DNA of 64,000 bases from Streptomyces sp. GQFP (GTDB taxonomy: Bacteria > Actinomycetota > Actinomycetes > Streptomycetales > Streptomycetaceae). A model generated the notes under the pieces. The model ran no database searches. It saw only the letters and a list, made by a program, of their open reading frames with translations, and had not been told where the DNA came from. The translations under genes and the position numbers were made by a program. Of this stretch, positions 19,297-27,092 are shown one piece after another. The first letter of the stretch is position 1; the number at the start of each line of letters is the position of its first letter. The DNA lies in assembly GCF_021545335.1 (NCBI RefSeq), contig NZ_CP089312.1, forward strand, positions 3,596,001-3,660,000, in the 5' to 3' direction.

Positions 19297-21561
19297 TCAC
19301 GATTTCGGCTCGAACGTCTCGGTGAACGTCCGCCATGTCTCCTTGCGCAGCTCGGTGCCCCAATTGGACGCTTTCGCCGTATACATCAGCGCATACCCGG
19401 ATTGGCTGTTGACGACGAACCCCCGGTCCACCGACCGGTACGTCGTCCCGCCGTCCGCATAGGTGAACTCCCAGTCGGCCGTGTTCCAGCCGCGGTAGTT
19501 CACCTTCGCTATTCGGATCCTGTCGTACTGCGAACGCGTCATGTACTGCTCTTGGTTCTCCCAGTCCGCCACGGGATCGGACTTGGGCGTAGTGGTCCAC
19601 CCGACGAGCAGTTTCTGCCCGGCGGGACCCGCGAACCGGGCACCCGCGGCCCCTGTGAACTCGAACTTCCACCCGGTGGGCAACCCGATGGAGAACCCCT
19701 GCCCACTCGTGTAAGTGGACACACCCGTGACACCACTGGACTCACTCGCCGTCGCACTGGGCGAGTTCGCCGTGCCCGTCCCCGTACCCGAGCCGGTCCC
19801 CGCCTCGGCGCTCTTCGAGGCGCCGGCACTCTGCCCGCCGTCCGTACGGGTGCCGTCGTCCTTGTCCTCCTTGGTCTCGGCGGAGGACGAGGCAGAGGCG
19901 GAGGCGGAGGAAGTCACCTTGCCGCCACCGCTCTTCGCGCCGGCGGCGTCGTCGGAGTCGTCACCCCCGAGCACGAGGGCCAGCACCACGCCGAGCACGA
20001 TGACCGCGATGACCACCCCGATGATCACCAGCGTCCGCTTCGGCACCACATCGGTGATCGGCGCCCTGGGCACCGGCCGAGGCGGCAGATCCGGCGGCGG
20101 CACGACAGGCCACCCCGAACTCCGCCCCGCGGTACCGGCGTTACCCGCCGGAGCCCCGGCTTCCCGAGTCTTGCCGTCCCGCGCCCCGGGAACAACGGCC
20201 CCCTGAGCACCCCCACTCTTCGCAGCCTCACCCGCCACCCCGGCGGAAGCAGCACTCCCGGAGCCCGCGCCGCCGGAGGACGCTCCGCCGGGAGCCGAAC
20301 TCCCGGAAGCCGAACTCCCGGAGGACGCACCCCCAGAGGCCGCGCTGCCCGAGGCCGAACTCCCGGAGGGCGCGCCTCCCGAGGACACGGCACCCACACC
20401 CGCACCGGGCCCGGCCGCTGCCGCGCCCCCGGACTCCGAAGTACCGGGGGTCCCGGCGGAGTCGGCGCCCTTCGTACGAACAGCCGCCCCAGCCCCGGCC
20501 CCCGCCGCGACAGCCGCCGCCTTCTTCACGGACCGGAACGCCCCACGGAACCGCTCGCCGGCCTCCTCGCCCCGCTTGCCCCCGGAGCCCGAGTCCGCCG
20601 GACTCCCACTCTCCGCGCCCTTGTCCGCCCGCTTGCCCTTGCCCGGCACAGGCGGCAACGGCACGACCTTCGTGACGTCCGCCGGCTCCGGCTCGGCCTC
20701 CTTGGGCTCGGGCGCGTGGATCACCGCGTTGAGCATCGTGCGCGCACCGGCGTCGTCGAGCCGCTTGGCGGGATCCTTGGTGAGCAGCCCGTAGATCACG
20801 TCCTTCAGCGGGCCCGCGTTCTTCGGCTCCTCCAGCTGCTCCGTCATCACGGCGGTCAGCGTCGCGATCGCGGACCCCTTGTCGTACGGCGGCACACCCT
20901 CGACCGACGCGTACAACAGGCCGCCGAGCGACCAGAGGTCGGCTGCCGGGCCGGGCTTGTGGCCTCGGGCCCGCTCCGGCGAGATGTAGGAGGGCGCGCC
21001 GACGAGCATGCCGGTCGAGGTGATCGACGGGTCGCCCTCGACCTGCGCGATACCGAAGTCGGTGAGGACGACCCTGCCGTCCTCGGACATCAGCACGTTC
21101 GACGGCTTCACGTCGCGGTGCAGGATGCCCTCACGGTGCGCGGACCTGAGCACGTCGAGGATCGCGAGGCCCACCTCGGCCGCGCGCTGCGGCTCCAGCA
21201 GCCCGTCCTCACGGATCATCTCGGCGAGCGACTTGCCCTCGACGAGTTCCATGACGATCCAGGGCCGGTCGTCCTCCTCGACCACGTCGAAGACGGTCAC
21301 GGCGCTGTTGTTGCGGATCCGCGCGATCGCCTTGGCCTCGCGCAGCGTCCGCGTGATCAGCCGCCGCTTCTCCTCCTCGTCGATACTCCCCGGGAACCGC
21401 AGCTCCTTGACGGCGACGGTCCGGCCCAGGGTTTCGTCCTCCGCGCGCCAGACGGTACCCATGCCGCCGCGGCCGAGGACCCCTCCCAGCCGGTACCGCC
21501 CGGCGAGGAGACGCTCGCTCTTGTCCTCACGGGATGCGCCCGCCCGCTCCGCCTCCGACAT
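19297..21561 (-). CDS. Membrane Ser/Thr protein kinase (Hanks type)
   Basis: 754 residues from the ATG at 21561, which has AGGGG six bases before it. The kinase domain is complete (VLGRGGMGTVWRA, TVAVKELRFPG, LHRDVKPSNVLM, LTDFGIAQVEG, SPERARG, DLWSLGGLLY). A linker of some 250 residues is very rich in Gly, Ser and Ala (GGASSGSSASGSS-like), then a membrane helix (TLVIIGVVIAVIVLGVVLALVLG) and an outer domain (GQGFSIGLPTGWKFE... ADWEFTYADGG) related to those of the kinases at 12.4, 14.2 and 16.1 kb. It is the most upstream member of the kinase run on this strand, 152 bp before the pseudokinase start. Confidence 0.93.
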   Translation of the reverse strand: MSEAERAGASREDKSERLLAGRYRLGGVLGRGGMGTVWRAEDETLGRTVAVKELRFPGSIDEEEKRRLITRTLREAKAIARIRNNSAVTVFDVVEEDDRPWIVMELVEGKSLAEMIREDGLLEPQRAAEVGLAILDVLRSAHREGILHRDVKPSNVLMSEDGRVVLTDFGIAQVEGDPSITSTGMLVGAPSYISPERARGHKPGPAADLWSLGGLLYASVEGVPPYDKGSAIATLTAVMTEQLEEPKNAGPLKDVIYGLLTKDPAKRLDDAGARTMLNAVIHAPEPKEAEPEPADVTKVVPLPPVPGKGKRADKGAESGSPADSGSGGKRGEEAGERFRGAFRSVKKAAAVAAGAGAGAAVRTKGADSAGTPGTSESGGAAAAGPGAGVGAVSSGGAPSGSSASGSAASGGASSGSSASGSSAPGGASSGGAGSGSAASAGVAGEAAKSGGAQGAVVPGARDGKTREAGAPAGNAGTAGRSSGWPVVPPPDLPPRPVPRAPITDVVPKRTLVIIGVVIAVIVLGVVLALVLGGDDSDDAAGAKSGGGKVTSSASASASSSAETKEDKDDGTRTDGGQSAGASKSAEAGTGSGTGTGTANSPSATASESSGVTGVSTYTSGQGFSIGLPTGWKFEFTGAAGARFAGPAGQKLLVGWTTTPKSDPVADWENQEQYMTRSQYDRIRIAKVNYRGWNTADWEFTYADGGTTYRSVDRGFVVNSQSGYALMYTAKASNWGTELRKETWRTFTETFEPKS

Positions 21562-21916
21562 GCGTCCCCTCATGCAACCCGCCCTGACAGAACCTCCATT
21601 GTCCCTCACCCGACAAGCGGCCGACGCCCCGGGTGCCCCTCGGGACGGACGGTGGCCTGTGGGAAGAGGGACCGCGTGAAGCACGCGTTCCACCGCCCCA
21701 CCTGCGGTCGGTGCCTCCTCACCTTCCGAACGACCTCGGAACGACCTCCGAATGAACACGGACAAGAGCGCGGGACCCGACCCCGAACCGGCCCCGCCCG
21801 CCGCCGAGTTCCGCCCCCGCACCCCGTAGAACGGACAAGTGCCGGACAAAGATCCCAGCTCACGACACTCGTTCGAGTGACGATCGGGAGTTCGAGAGCG
21901 TCGCCGTGAAACGGTG
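21562..21916. other. 355-bp gap upstream of the kinase run
   Basis: No supported gene. It should hold the promoter of the kinase gene. Two exact copies of GAACGACCTC sit 11 bp apart at 21728-21737 and 21739-21748, a spacing of about one helical turn that would suit a dimeric regulator. I could not pick a -35/-10 pair with confidence. Confidence 0.4.
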
Positions 21917-23623
21917 TCAGAGCGGCACGATGTCCGGCGCGCCCAGCCGCGCCGCGTCCGCCGCCAGGTCGTCCGGCTGACGCTGCGACTCACGCTCCGC
22001 CTCCACCCGCTTGTCGTAGTGCTGGACCTCTCGCTCGATCTGGTCCTTGTCCCAGCCGAGGACCGGCGCCATCAACTCCGCCGCCTCGCGGGCACTGCGC
22101 GTCCCCCGGTCGAACGTCTCGATGGAGATCCGGGTCCGCCGCGTCAGCACGTCGTCGAGATGCCGCGCCCCCTCGTGCGAGGCCGCGTACACGATCTCCG
22201 CCCGCAGATAGTCCTCCGCCGACTGCAGCGGCTCGCCGAGCGAGGAGTCCGCGGCGATCAGATCGAGGACCTCCTGCGCCAGTGAGCCGTACCGATTCAG
22301 CAGATGCTCCACGCGCACCACGTGCAGGCCGGTGCGCGCGGCCGTCCGTGCCCGGGCGTTCCACAACGCACGGTAGCCCTCGGCTCCGATCAGCGGCACG
22401 TCCTCCGTCACGCACTCGGCGACCCGCTGGTCGAGCCCGTGCACCGCCGCGTCGACGGCGTCCTTCGCCATCACCCGGTACGTCGTGTACTTGCCGCCCG
22501 CCACGACCACGAGCCCCGGCACCGGATGCGCCACGGTGTGCTCGCGCGACAGCTTGCTGGTGGCGTCGGACTCACCGGCGAGCAGGGGCCGCAGCCCCGC
22601 GTACACGCCCTGGACGTCGTCCCTGGTCAGCGGCACGGCAAGCACCGAGTTCACATGTTCCAGCAGATAGTCGATGTCGGCGCTGGAGGCCGCCGGGTGG
22701 GCCTTGTCGAGGTCCCAGTCGGTGTCCGTCGTGCCGACGATCCAGTGCCGGCCCCAGGGGATCACGAACAGCACGGACTTCTCGGTGCGCAGGATCAGCC
22801 CGGTCGTCGAGTGGATCCGGTCCTTGGGGACGACCAGATGGATGCCCTTGGACGCCCGGACGTGGAACTGGCCGCGCTCGCCGACCATCCCCTGGGTGTC
22901 GTCGGTCCACACCCCCGTGGCGTTGACGATCTGGCGGGCCCGGATCTCGTACTCCCCACCGGCCTCGACGTCCTGCACCCGGGCGCCGACCACCCGCTCG
23001 CCCTCCCGCAGAAAGCCGGTCACCCGCGCGCGGTTGGCGACTTTCGCGCCGTACGCGGCGGCCGTGCGCACCAGGGTGGCCACATAGCGGGCGTCGTCCA
23101 TCTGCGCGTCGTAGTACTGCAACGCTCCGACCAGCGCGTCCTTCTTCAAGGCGGGCGCGACGCGCAGGGCGTGACGGCGGCTCAGATGGCGGTGCGTCGG
23201 CAGGCCCCGCCCGTGCCCGCGGGCCATCGACATCGCGTCGTAGAGCGCGACGCCCGACCCGGCGTACAGCCGCTCCCAGCCCTTGTGCTGCAGCGGATAC
23301 AGGAAGGCCACCGGCTTCACCAGATGCGGTGCGAGCCGCTCAAGCAGCAGCCCGCGTTCCTTCAACGCCTCCCGTACGAGGGCGAAGTCGAGCATCTCCA
23401 GATAGCGCAGGCCGCCGTGGATGAGTTTGCTGGACCTGCTCGACGTGCCCGACGCCCAGTCACGTGCCTCCACAAGCCCCGTGGACAGACCGCGGGTCAC
23501 GGCATCGAGCGCGGTGCCCGCGCCGACCACGCCCGCGCCCACGACCAGCACGTCCAGCTCGCGCTCGGCCATCGCTGCCAGTGACTCGTCGCGCTGCGCC
23601 GGTCCCAGTGCCGCTGTCCTCAT
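21917..23623 (-). CDS. glpD: Glycerol-3-phosphate dehydrogenase (FAD, respiratory)
   Basis: 568 residues. Oxidises sn-glycerol 3-phosphate to dihydroxyacetone phosphate at the membrane and passes electrons to quinone. The FAD motif VLVVGAGVVGAGTALDAVTRG lies near residue 25, followed by the GlpD signatures SSRSSKLIHGGLRYLE and GVYAGLRPLL, a central NATGVWTDD, and GGKYTTYRVMAKDAVD. The ATG at 23623 is preceded by GGAGGCAGCG and is preferred over an upstream in-frame start. Neither glpK nor glpF is in the window, so it is probably expressed alone. It is divergent from the nucleotide-sugar dehydrogenase gene. Confidence 0.96.
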   Translation of the reverse strand: MRTAALGPAQRDESLAAMAERELDVLVVGAGVVGAGTALDAVTRGLSTGLVEARDWASGTSSRSSKLIHGGLRYLEMLDFALVREALKERGLLLERLAPHLVKPVAFLYPLQHKGWERLYAGSGVALYDAMSMARGHGRGLPTHRHLSRRHALRVAPALKKDALVGALQYYDAQMDDARYVATLVRTAAAYGAKVANRARVTGFLREGERVVGARVQDVEAGGEYEIRARQIVNATGVWTDDTQGMVGERGQFHVRASKGIHLVVPKDRIHSTTGLILRTEKSVLFVIPWGRHWIVGTTDTDWDLDKAHPAASSADIDYLLEHVNSVLAVPLTRDDVQGVYAGLRPLLAGESDATSKLSREHTVAHPVPGLVVVAGGKYTTYRVMAKDAVDAAVHGLDQRVAECVTEDVPLIGAEGYRALWNARARTAARTGLHVVRVEHLLNRYGSLAQEVLDLIAADSSLGEPLQSAEDYLRAEIVYAASHEGARHLDDVLTRRTRISIETFDRGTRSAREAAELMAPVLGWDKDQIEREVQHYDKRVEAERESQRQPDDLAADAARLGAPDIVPL

Positions 23624-23764
23624 CGCTGCCTCCCGCTGTCGGTCGCGCCGGCCGTGTCCGTACGACCGGCTGTCTGCATCCCGTCGTACGGCTGCGCCTG
23701 CCCTGATCCCCCTGCCCGAATTCTGACCGGGTTGCCCGACTTCGGCCACCACCCGCCCTCAGCC

Positions 23765-23798
23765 TGTGGACAACCTCCACGGAAACACCTGTGGAAAC
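23765..23798. promoter_or_regulatory. DnaA-box-like sites between glpD and the sugar dehydrogenase gene
   Basis: TGTGGACAA at 23765-23773 is the exact complement of the consensus DnaA box TTGTCCACA. A second, weaker TGTGGAAAC lies at 23790-23798. They sit in the 296-bp divergent intergenic region. A single box can arise by chance in this composition, so a role in replication or transcription is only a possibility. Confidence 0.35.
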
Positions 23799-23919
23799 TC
23801 GCCCACCCAATCCCACATATCGGTCATATTTACTCCTAGTCTGACATTGCGCTCGCCCGTCCAGTCCACAGGGCTTGCGCACCTGTCCCGCTTCGGCTAC
23901 TGGGAAGGACGGCCCACGC

Positions 23920-25128
23920 ATGCCCGCAGATCTCGCCGTCATCGGACTCGGACATCTCGGCCTGCCGCTGGCCCAGGCCGCCGTCGCCGCCGGCATCCCC
24001 ACCCTGGGGTACAAGACCGGCCCCGAGGCGGGTTCCCTCACCGCCGCCGAACTGCGCCGGATGCTCTCCAGAGGCTTCCGGACAGCGGCCGGCCCCGCCG
24101 AACTCGGCCGCGTACGCACCGCGGTCATCTGCGCCCCCACCCCGCGCGGCGCCGACGGAACGCTCGACCTCAGCCAGGTCGAGGCAGCCGCCCGCACCCT
24201 GGCGGCACGCCTGCGCCCGCACACCACGGTGATCCTGGAGTCACCGGTGCAGCCGGGCACGACGGAGGAATTCCTGCGCCCCCTCCTGGAAGAGGGTTCC
24301 GGCCTCCGCGCGGGCCGCGACTTCCACCTCGCCTACTCCCCCAGCCGGGTCGACCCCGGCAACCGCGACTTCACTCCCGCCAACACCCCCAAGGTCATCG
24401 GCGGCCTCACCCCCGCCTGCACCGAGTCGGCCGCCGCCTTCTACGGCCGGCTCACCGACAAGGTGGTACGCGCGCGTGGCCCCCGGGAAGCGGAAACAGT
24501 CCAACTTCTGGAGACCAACTTCCGCCACGTCAACATCGCCCTCGTCAACGAGATGGCCGTCCTCTGCAACGACCTGGGCGTCGACCTCTGGGACGTCATC
24601 CGCTGCGCGGAGACCAAGCCGTTCGGCTTCCAGGCCTTCCGCCCCGGCCCGGGCGTCGGAGGCCACGCGGTCCCCCAGGACCTCCGGGGCCACACCGGCC
24701 GCACCCTGCGCATGGTGGAACTCGCCCAGCAGGTCAACAACCACATGCCCCAGTACGTCATCCAGCGCGCGGCCACGCTTCTGAACGAGCACGGCAAGTC
24801 GGCCCGAGGCGCCCGCGTGCTGCTCCTGGGCGTCACCTACAAGCCGGACCTCGCCGACCAACAGGGCTCCCCCGCCCAGGAGATCGCGATCCGCCTGATG
24901 GAACTGGGCGCCTCCGTCAGCTACCACGACCCCCACGTCCCGTCCTGGAGCGTCCTGAACCGCCCCGTCCCGCGCGCGGACTCCTTCTACGAGGCGGCGG
25001 CCGACGCGGACCTGACGATCCTCCTCCAGCAGCACCGGACGTACGACCTCCAGGGGTTGTCGGTGAAGGCGCAGCTGCTGCTGGACACGCGGGGGGCTAC
25101 GCCTACGGGGGCGGCGCATCGGTTGTGA
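23920..25128 (+). CDS. UDP-glucose/GDP-mannose dehydrogenase family protein without catalytic Cys
   Basis: 402 residues. The domains of the family are all there: an N-terminal Rossmann fold (LAVIGLGHLGLPLAQ), YSPSRVDPGN and KVIGG, the central helix with ETNFRHVNIALVNE and AETKPFGF (Lys233), and a C-terminal UDP-binding fold (LLGVTYKPDLADQQGSPA). In active four-electron dehydrogenases the next motif is GGSCFPKD or GGHCIPVD. Here it reads GPGVGGHAVPQD, with alanine (residue 250, codon GCG at 24667) in place of the nucleophilic cysteine. It may only bind substrate, do a single oxidation or use different chemistry. The ATG at 23920 is chosen because it begins the Rossmann strand; GGAAGG lies upstream. 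Confidence 0.85.
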   Translation: MPADLAVIGLGHLGLPLAQAAVAAGIPTLGYKTGPEAGSLTAAELRRMLSRGFRTAAGPAELGRVRTAVICAPTPRGADGTLDLSQVEAAARTLAARLRPHTTVILESPVQPGTTEEFLRPLLEEGSGLRAGRDFHLAYSPSRVDPGNRDFTPANTPKVIGGLTPACTESAAAFYGRLTDKVVRARGPREAETVQLLETNFRHVNIALVNEMAVLCNDLGVDLWDVIRCAETKPFGFQAFRPGPGVGGHAVPQDLRGHTGRTLRMVELAQQVNNHMPQYVIQRAATLLNEHGKSARGARVLLLGVTYKPDLADQQGSPAQEIAIRLMELGASVSYHDPHVPSWSVLNRPVPRADSFYEAAADADLTILLQQHRTYDLQGLSVKAQLLLDTRGATPTGAAHRL

Positions 25129-25194
25129 AGGGGGGCGCGTGCGGCTGGCTGCGCCTCCGGGGCTGGTGGCGCGGGGGGTGCTTGCGTCGGTAGC

Positions 25195-25325
25195 GTACGG
25201 AGTGGAGGCCATCGCAGGGGGTAAGCGCTTTACTGCGGCGGGCTCCTGAAGGTGAACGAGGTGTCCACCCCTATGTCTCTTGGGGGTGGCCGCTCGCTTT
25301 CCGTATGTCCACAAGATGCACCATC
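25195..25325 (+). ncRNA. Candidate structured RNA, repeat unit 1
   Basis: Stem A pairs GGAGGCC/CGCAG (25204-25217) with CTGCG/GGCTCC (25233-25246) and carries an inner GTAA/TTAC helix. Stem B pairs CCACCCCTA (25265-25273) with TGGGGGTGG (25281-25289). The unit ends with a TCCACAAGATGCACC segment shared with unit 2. The strand shown is arbitrary; structure alone does not fix it. No known riboswitch family was recognised. Confidence 0.4.
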
Positions 25326-25364
25326 TACGGTACCGGGCCGCCCGACGGCGAACCCGGTACCGTA
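25326..25364. other. 12-bp perfect inverted repeat between the two units
   Basis: TACGGTACCGGG (25326-25337) pairs exactly with CCCGGTACCGTA (25353-25364); the 15-base loop can form a further small GCCG/CGGC stem. There is no T-tract on either side, so it is not a typical terminator. It could insulate two RNA domains. Confidence 0.6.
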
Positions 25365-25490
25365 CAAAGAGGTGGAGCCCACCGCAGCGGTCACTGCGGC
25401 AGGCTCCGAACGGATAGCGGAGTGTCCGCCCCTAGCTCTTATAGGGGCGGCCGCTCACCGTCCATAGATCCACAAGACGCACCTCCTCTG
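25362..25490 (+). ncRNA. Candidate structured RNA, repeat unit 2
   Basis: Stem A: GGAGCC (25374-25379) with GGCTCC (25402-25407) and CGCAG (25383-25387) with CTGCG (25394-25398), loop CGGTCA. Stem B: CCGCCCCTA (25426-25434) with TAGGGGCGG (25442-25450), flanked by AGCGG/CCGCT. Compared with unit 1, the third pair of stem B changes from A-T to G-C, a compensatory change that keeps the helix. The shared tail reads ATCCACAAGACGCACC. Confidence 0.4.
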
Positions 25491-25782
25491 AAACTTGACC
25501 GCCCGAAGACGGATCCGATCCCAGCGGGTGGGCTTGCGGTGGCGACCCATGGGCGCCCCCTTCCGCGATGCCGCCCAGTTGACCCGGTGGGCGGTTTGCT
25601 GGAACTCGGGCCGGGCCCCGACGGGCGGGGGTCCGGAACCATGTCCCTGGAAGGGGGCGCTCCAGAGAACTGGGGCGCCGACACACACGCTAGCCCCCAC
25701 GCCTCCCCTGACCAGCCCGTATCCACCCCGAACGCAACCGCGCGCCCGCGCCCCACACCACGCGCCCCCGCGCCGGACAGCC

Positions 25783-25824
25783 AAAAGGGGGCCGGTCACC
25801 TGCCAAGGTGACCGGCCCCCTTTT
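25783..25824. terminator. Very strong bidirectional terminator
   Basis: An 18-bp perfect stem runs from AAAAGGGGGCCGGTCACC to its exact complement, around a TGCCAA loop, with A- and T-tracts on both sides. It serves guaB3 on the - strand and any transcript coming from the repeat region on the + strand. Confidence 0.9.
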
Positions 25825-25851
25825 CGGGCCCCGATTATTGCGTCCTACGAA

Positions 25852-26976
25852 CTACCGCTGATGCACCGAGTCCGCCACCGCGACCTCAACTCGCTGGAAC
25901 TCCTTCAGGTCGCTGTACCCAGTCGTGGCCATAGCCCGCCGCAGCGCACCGAAGAAGTTCATCGAGCCGTCGGGAATGTGCGACGGGCCCGTGAGGACCT
26001 CCTCGATCGTGCCGACCGTGCCGAGGTCGACCTTCTTGCCGCGCGGCAGCTCCTCGTTCACCGCCTCCATGCCCCAGTGGTGGCCCTTGCCGGGCGCGTC
26101 CGTGGCGCGGGCCAGCGGGGAGCCCATCATGACCGCGTCGGCGCCGCAGGCGACCGCCTTGGGGAGGTCGCCGGACCAGCCGACGCCGCCGTCGGCGATC
26201 ACGTGCACGTACCGGCCGCCGGACTCGTCCATGTAGTCGCGGCGGGCGGCGGCCACATCGGCGACCGCGGTGGCCATCGGGACGCGGATGCCGAGCACGT
26301 TGCGCGTGGTGTGCGCGGCGCCGCCGCCGAAGCCGACCAGCACACCGGCCGCGCCGGTGCGCATCAGGTGCAGGGCCGCGGTGTAGGTGGCGCAGCCGCC
26401 GACGATCACCGGGACGTCCAGCTCGTAGATGAACTGCTTCAGGTTCAGCGGCTCGGCGGCGCCGGAGACGTGCTCCGCGGAGACCGTCGTACCGCGGATG
26501 ACGAAGATGTCCACGCCCGCGTCGACGACGGCCTTGGAGAACTGGGCCGTGCGCTGCGGGGAGAGCGCGGCGGCGGTGACCACGCCCGAGTCGCGCACCT
26601 CCTTGATGCGCGCGCCGATCAGCTCCTCCTTGATGGGGGCCGCGTAGATCTCCTGGAGGCGGCGTGTCGCGTTGTCCACGTCCAGCTCGGCGATCTCGTC
26701 GAGCAGCGGCTGCGGGTCCTCGTACCGCGTCCAGAGGCCTTCCAGGTTCAGGACGCCGAGGCCGCCCAGCTCGCCGATGCGGATCGCGGTGGCCGGGGAG
26801 ACGACCGAGTCCATGGGGGCCGCCAGGAAGGGCAGCTCGAAGCGATAGGCGTCGATCTGCCAGGCGATCGAGACCTCCTTCGGGTCGCGCGTACGACGGC
26901 TCGGGACGACGGCGATGTCGTCGAAGGCGTACGCCCTACGGCCGCGCTTGCCGCGCCCGATCTCGATCTCAGTCAC
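25852..26976 (-). CDS. guaB3: GuaB3-family IMP dehydrogenase-like protein
   Basis: 374 residues, a TIM-barrel IMPDH relative without CBS domains. It starts EIEIGRGKRGRRAYAFDDI, typical of the actinobacterial/cyanobacterial GuaB3 group, and contains AAPMDSVVSPATA and the phosphate-binding VIADGGVGWSGDLPKA. In IMPDH the catalytic loop is GPGSICTTR; here the equivalent stretch is GFGGGAAHTTRNVLG, so the nucleophilic cysteine position appears to be histidine. It may have a modified or regulatory role in guanine nucleotide synthesis. The GTG at 26976 fits the family N terminus. It lies directly downstream of guaB, separated by a terminator-like hairpin. Confidence 0.9.
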   Translation of the reverse strand: MTEIEIGRGKRGRRAYAFDDIAVVPSRRTRDPKEVSIAWQIDAYRFELPFLAAPMDSVVSPATAIRIGELGGLGVLNLEGLWTRYEDPQPLLDEIAELDVDNATRRLQEIYAAPIKEELIGARIKEVRDSGVVTAAALSPQRTAQFSKAVVDAGVDIFVIRGTTVSAEHVSGAAEPLNLKQFIYELDVPVIVGGCATYTAALHLMRTGAAGVLVGFGGGAAHTTRNVLGIRVPMATAVADVAAARRDYMDESGGRYVHVIADGGVGWSGDLPKAVACGADAVMMGSPLARATDAPGKGHHWGMEAVNEELPRGKKVDLGTVGTIEEVLTGPSHIPDGSMNFFGALRRAMATTGYSDLKEFQRVEVAVADSVHQR

Positions 26977-27036
26977 GTGTGTGGCCTTTCCCTCTTCGGT
27001 TCTGCGCCTCCCAGTATCCCCGACGGGCACGACGGA

Positions 27037-27065
27037 GGCGGTCCCGGAGTACCTCCGGGACCGCC
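27037..27065 (-). terminator. Terminator downstream of guaB
   Basis: GGCGGTCCCGGAG (27037-27049) pairs perfectly with CTCCGGGACCGCC (27053-27065), leaving a three-base loop. It sits 28 bp past the guaB stop and upstream of the guaB3 start, so guaB3 probably has its own promoter or depends on read-through. Confidence 0.7.
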
Positions 27066-27092
27066 CCTCGCCCGCCTGGTTACCGCGCGCGC

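Larger units (their letters stand above)
25129..25851. other. 723-bp gene-free stretch with tandem RNA-like repeats
   Basis: The stretch lies between the convergent sugar dehydrogenase and guaB3 genes. Two imperfect direct repeats of about 130 bp (25195-25325 and 25362-25490) each fold into the same two hairpins, and a 12-bp palindromic stem separates them. After them comes about 290 bp without recognised content, then the shared terminator at 25783-25824. Frames on both strands are short or lack start signals; a 31-codon frame on the - strand (25455-25550) was considered and left out. Confidence 0.5.

Noticed and set aside
25455..25799. Short - strand frames in the gap, including a 31-codon one (MGRHRKPTRWDRIRLRAV...)
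   Set aside because: A faint resemblance to HNH-type phage proteins was considered, but there are no metal-binding His/Asn residues, and the stop comes before any motif.
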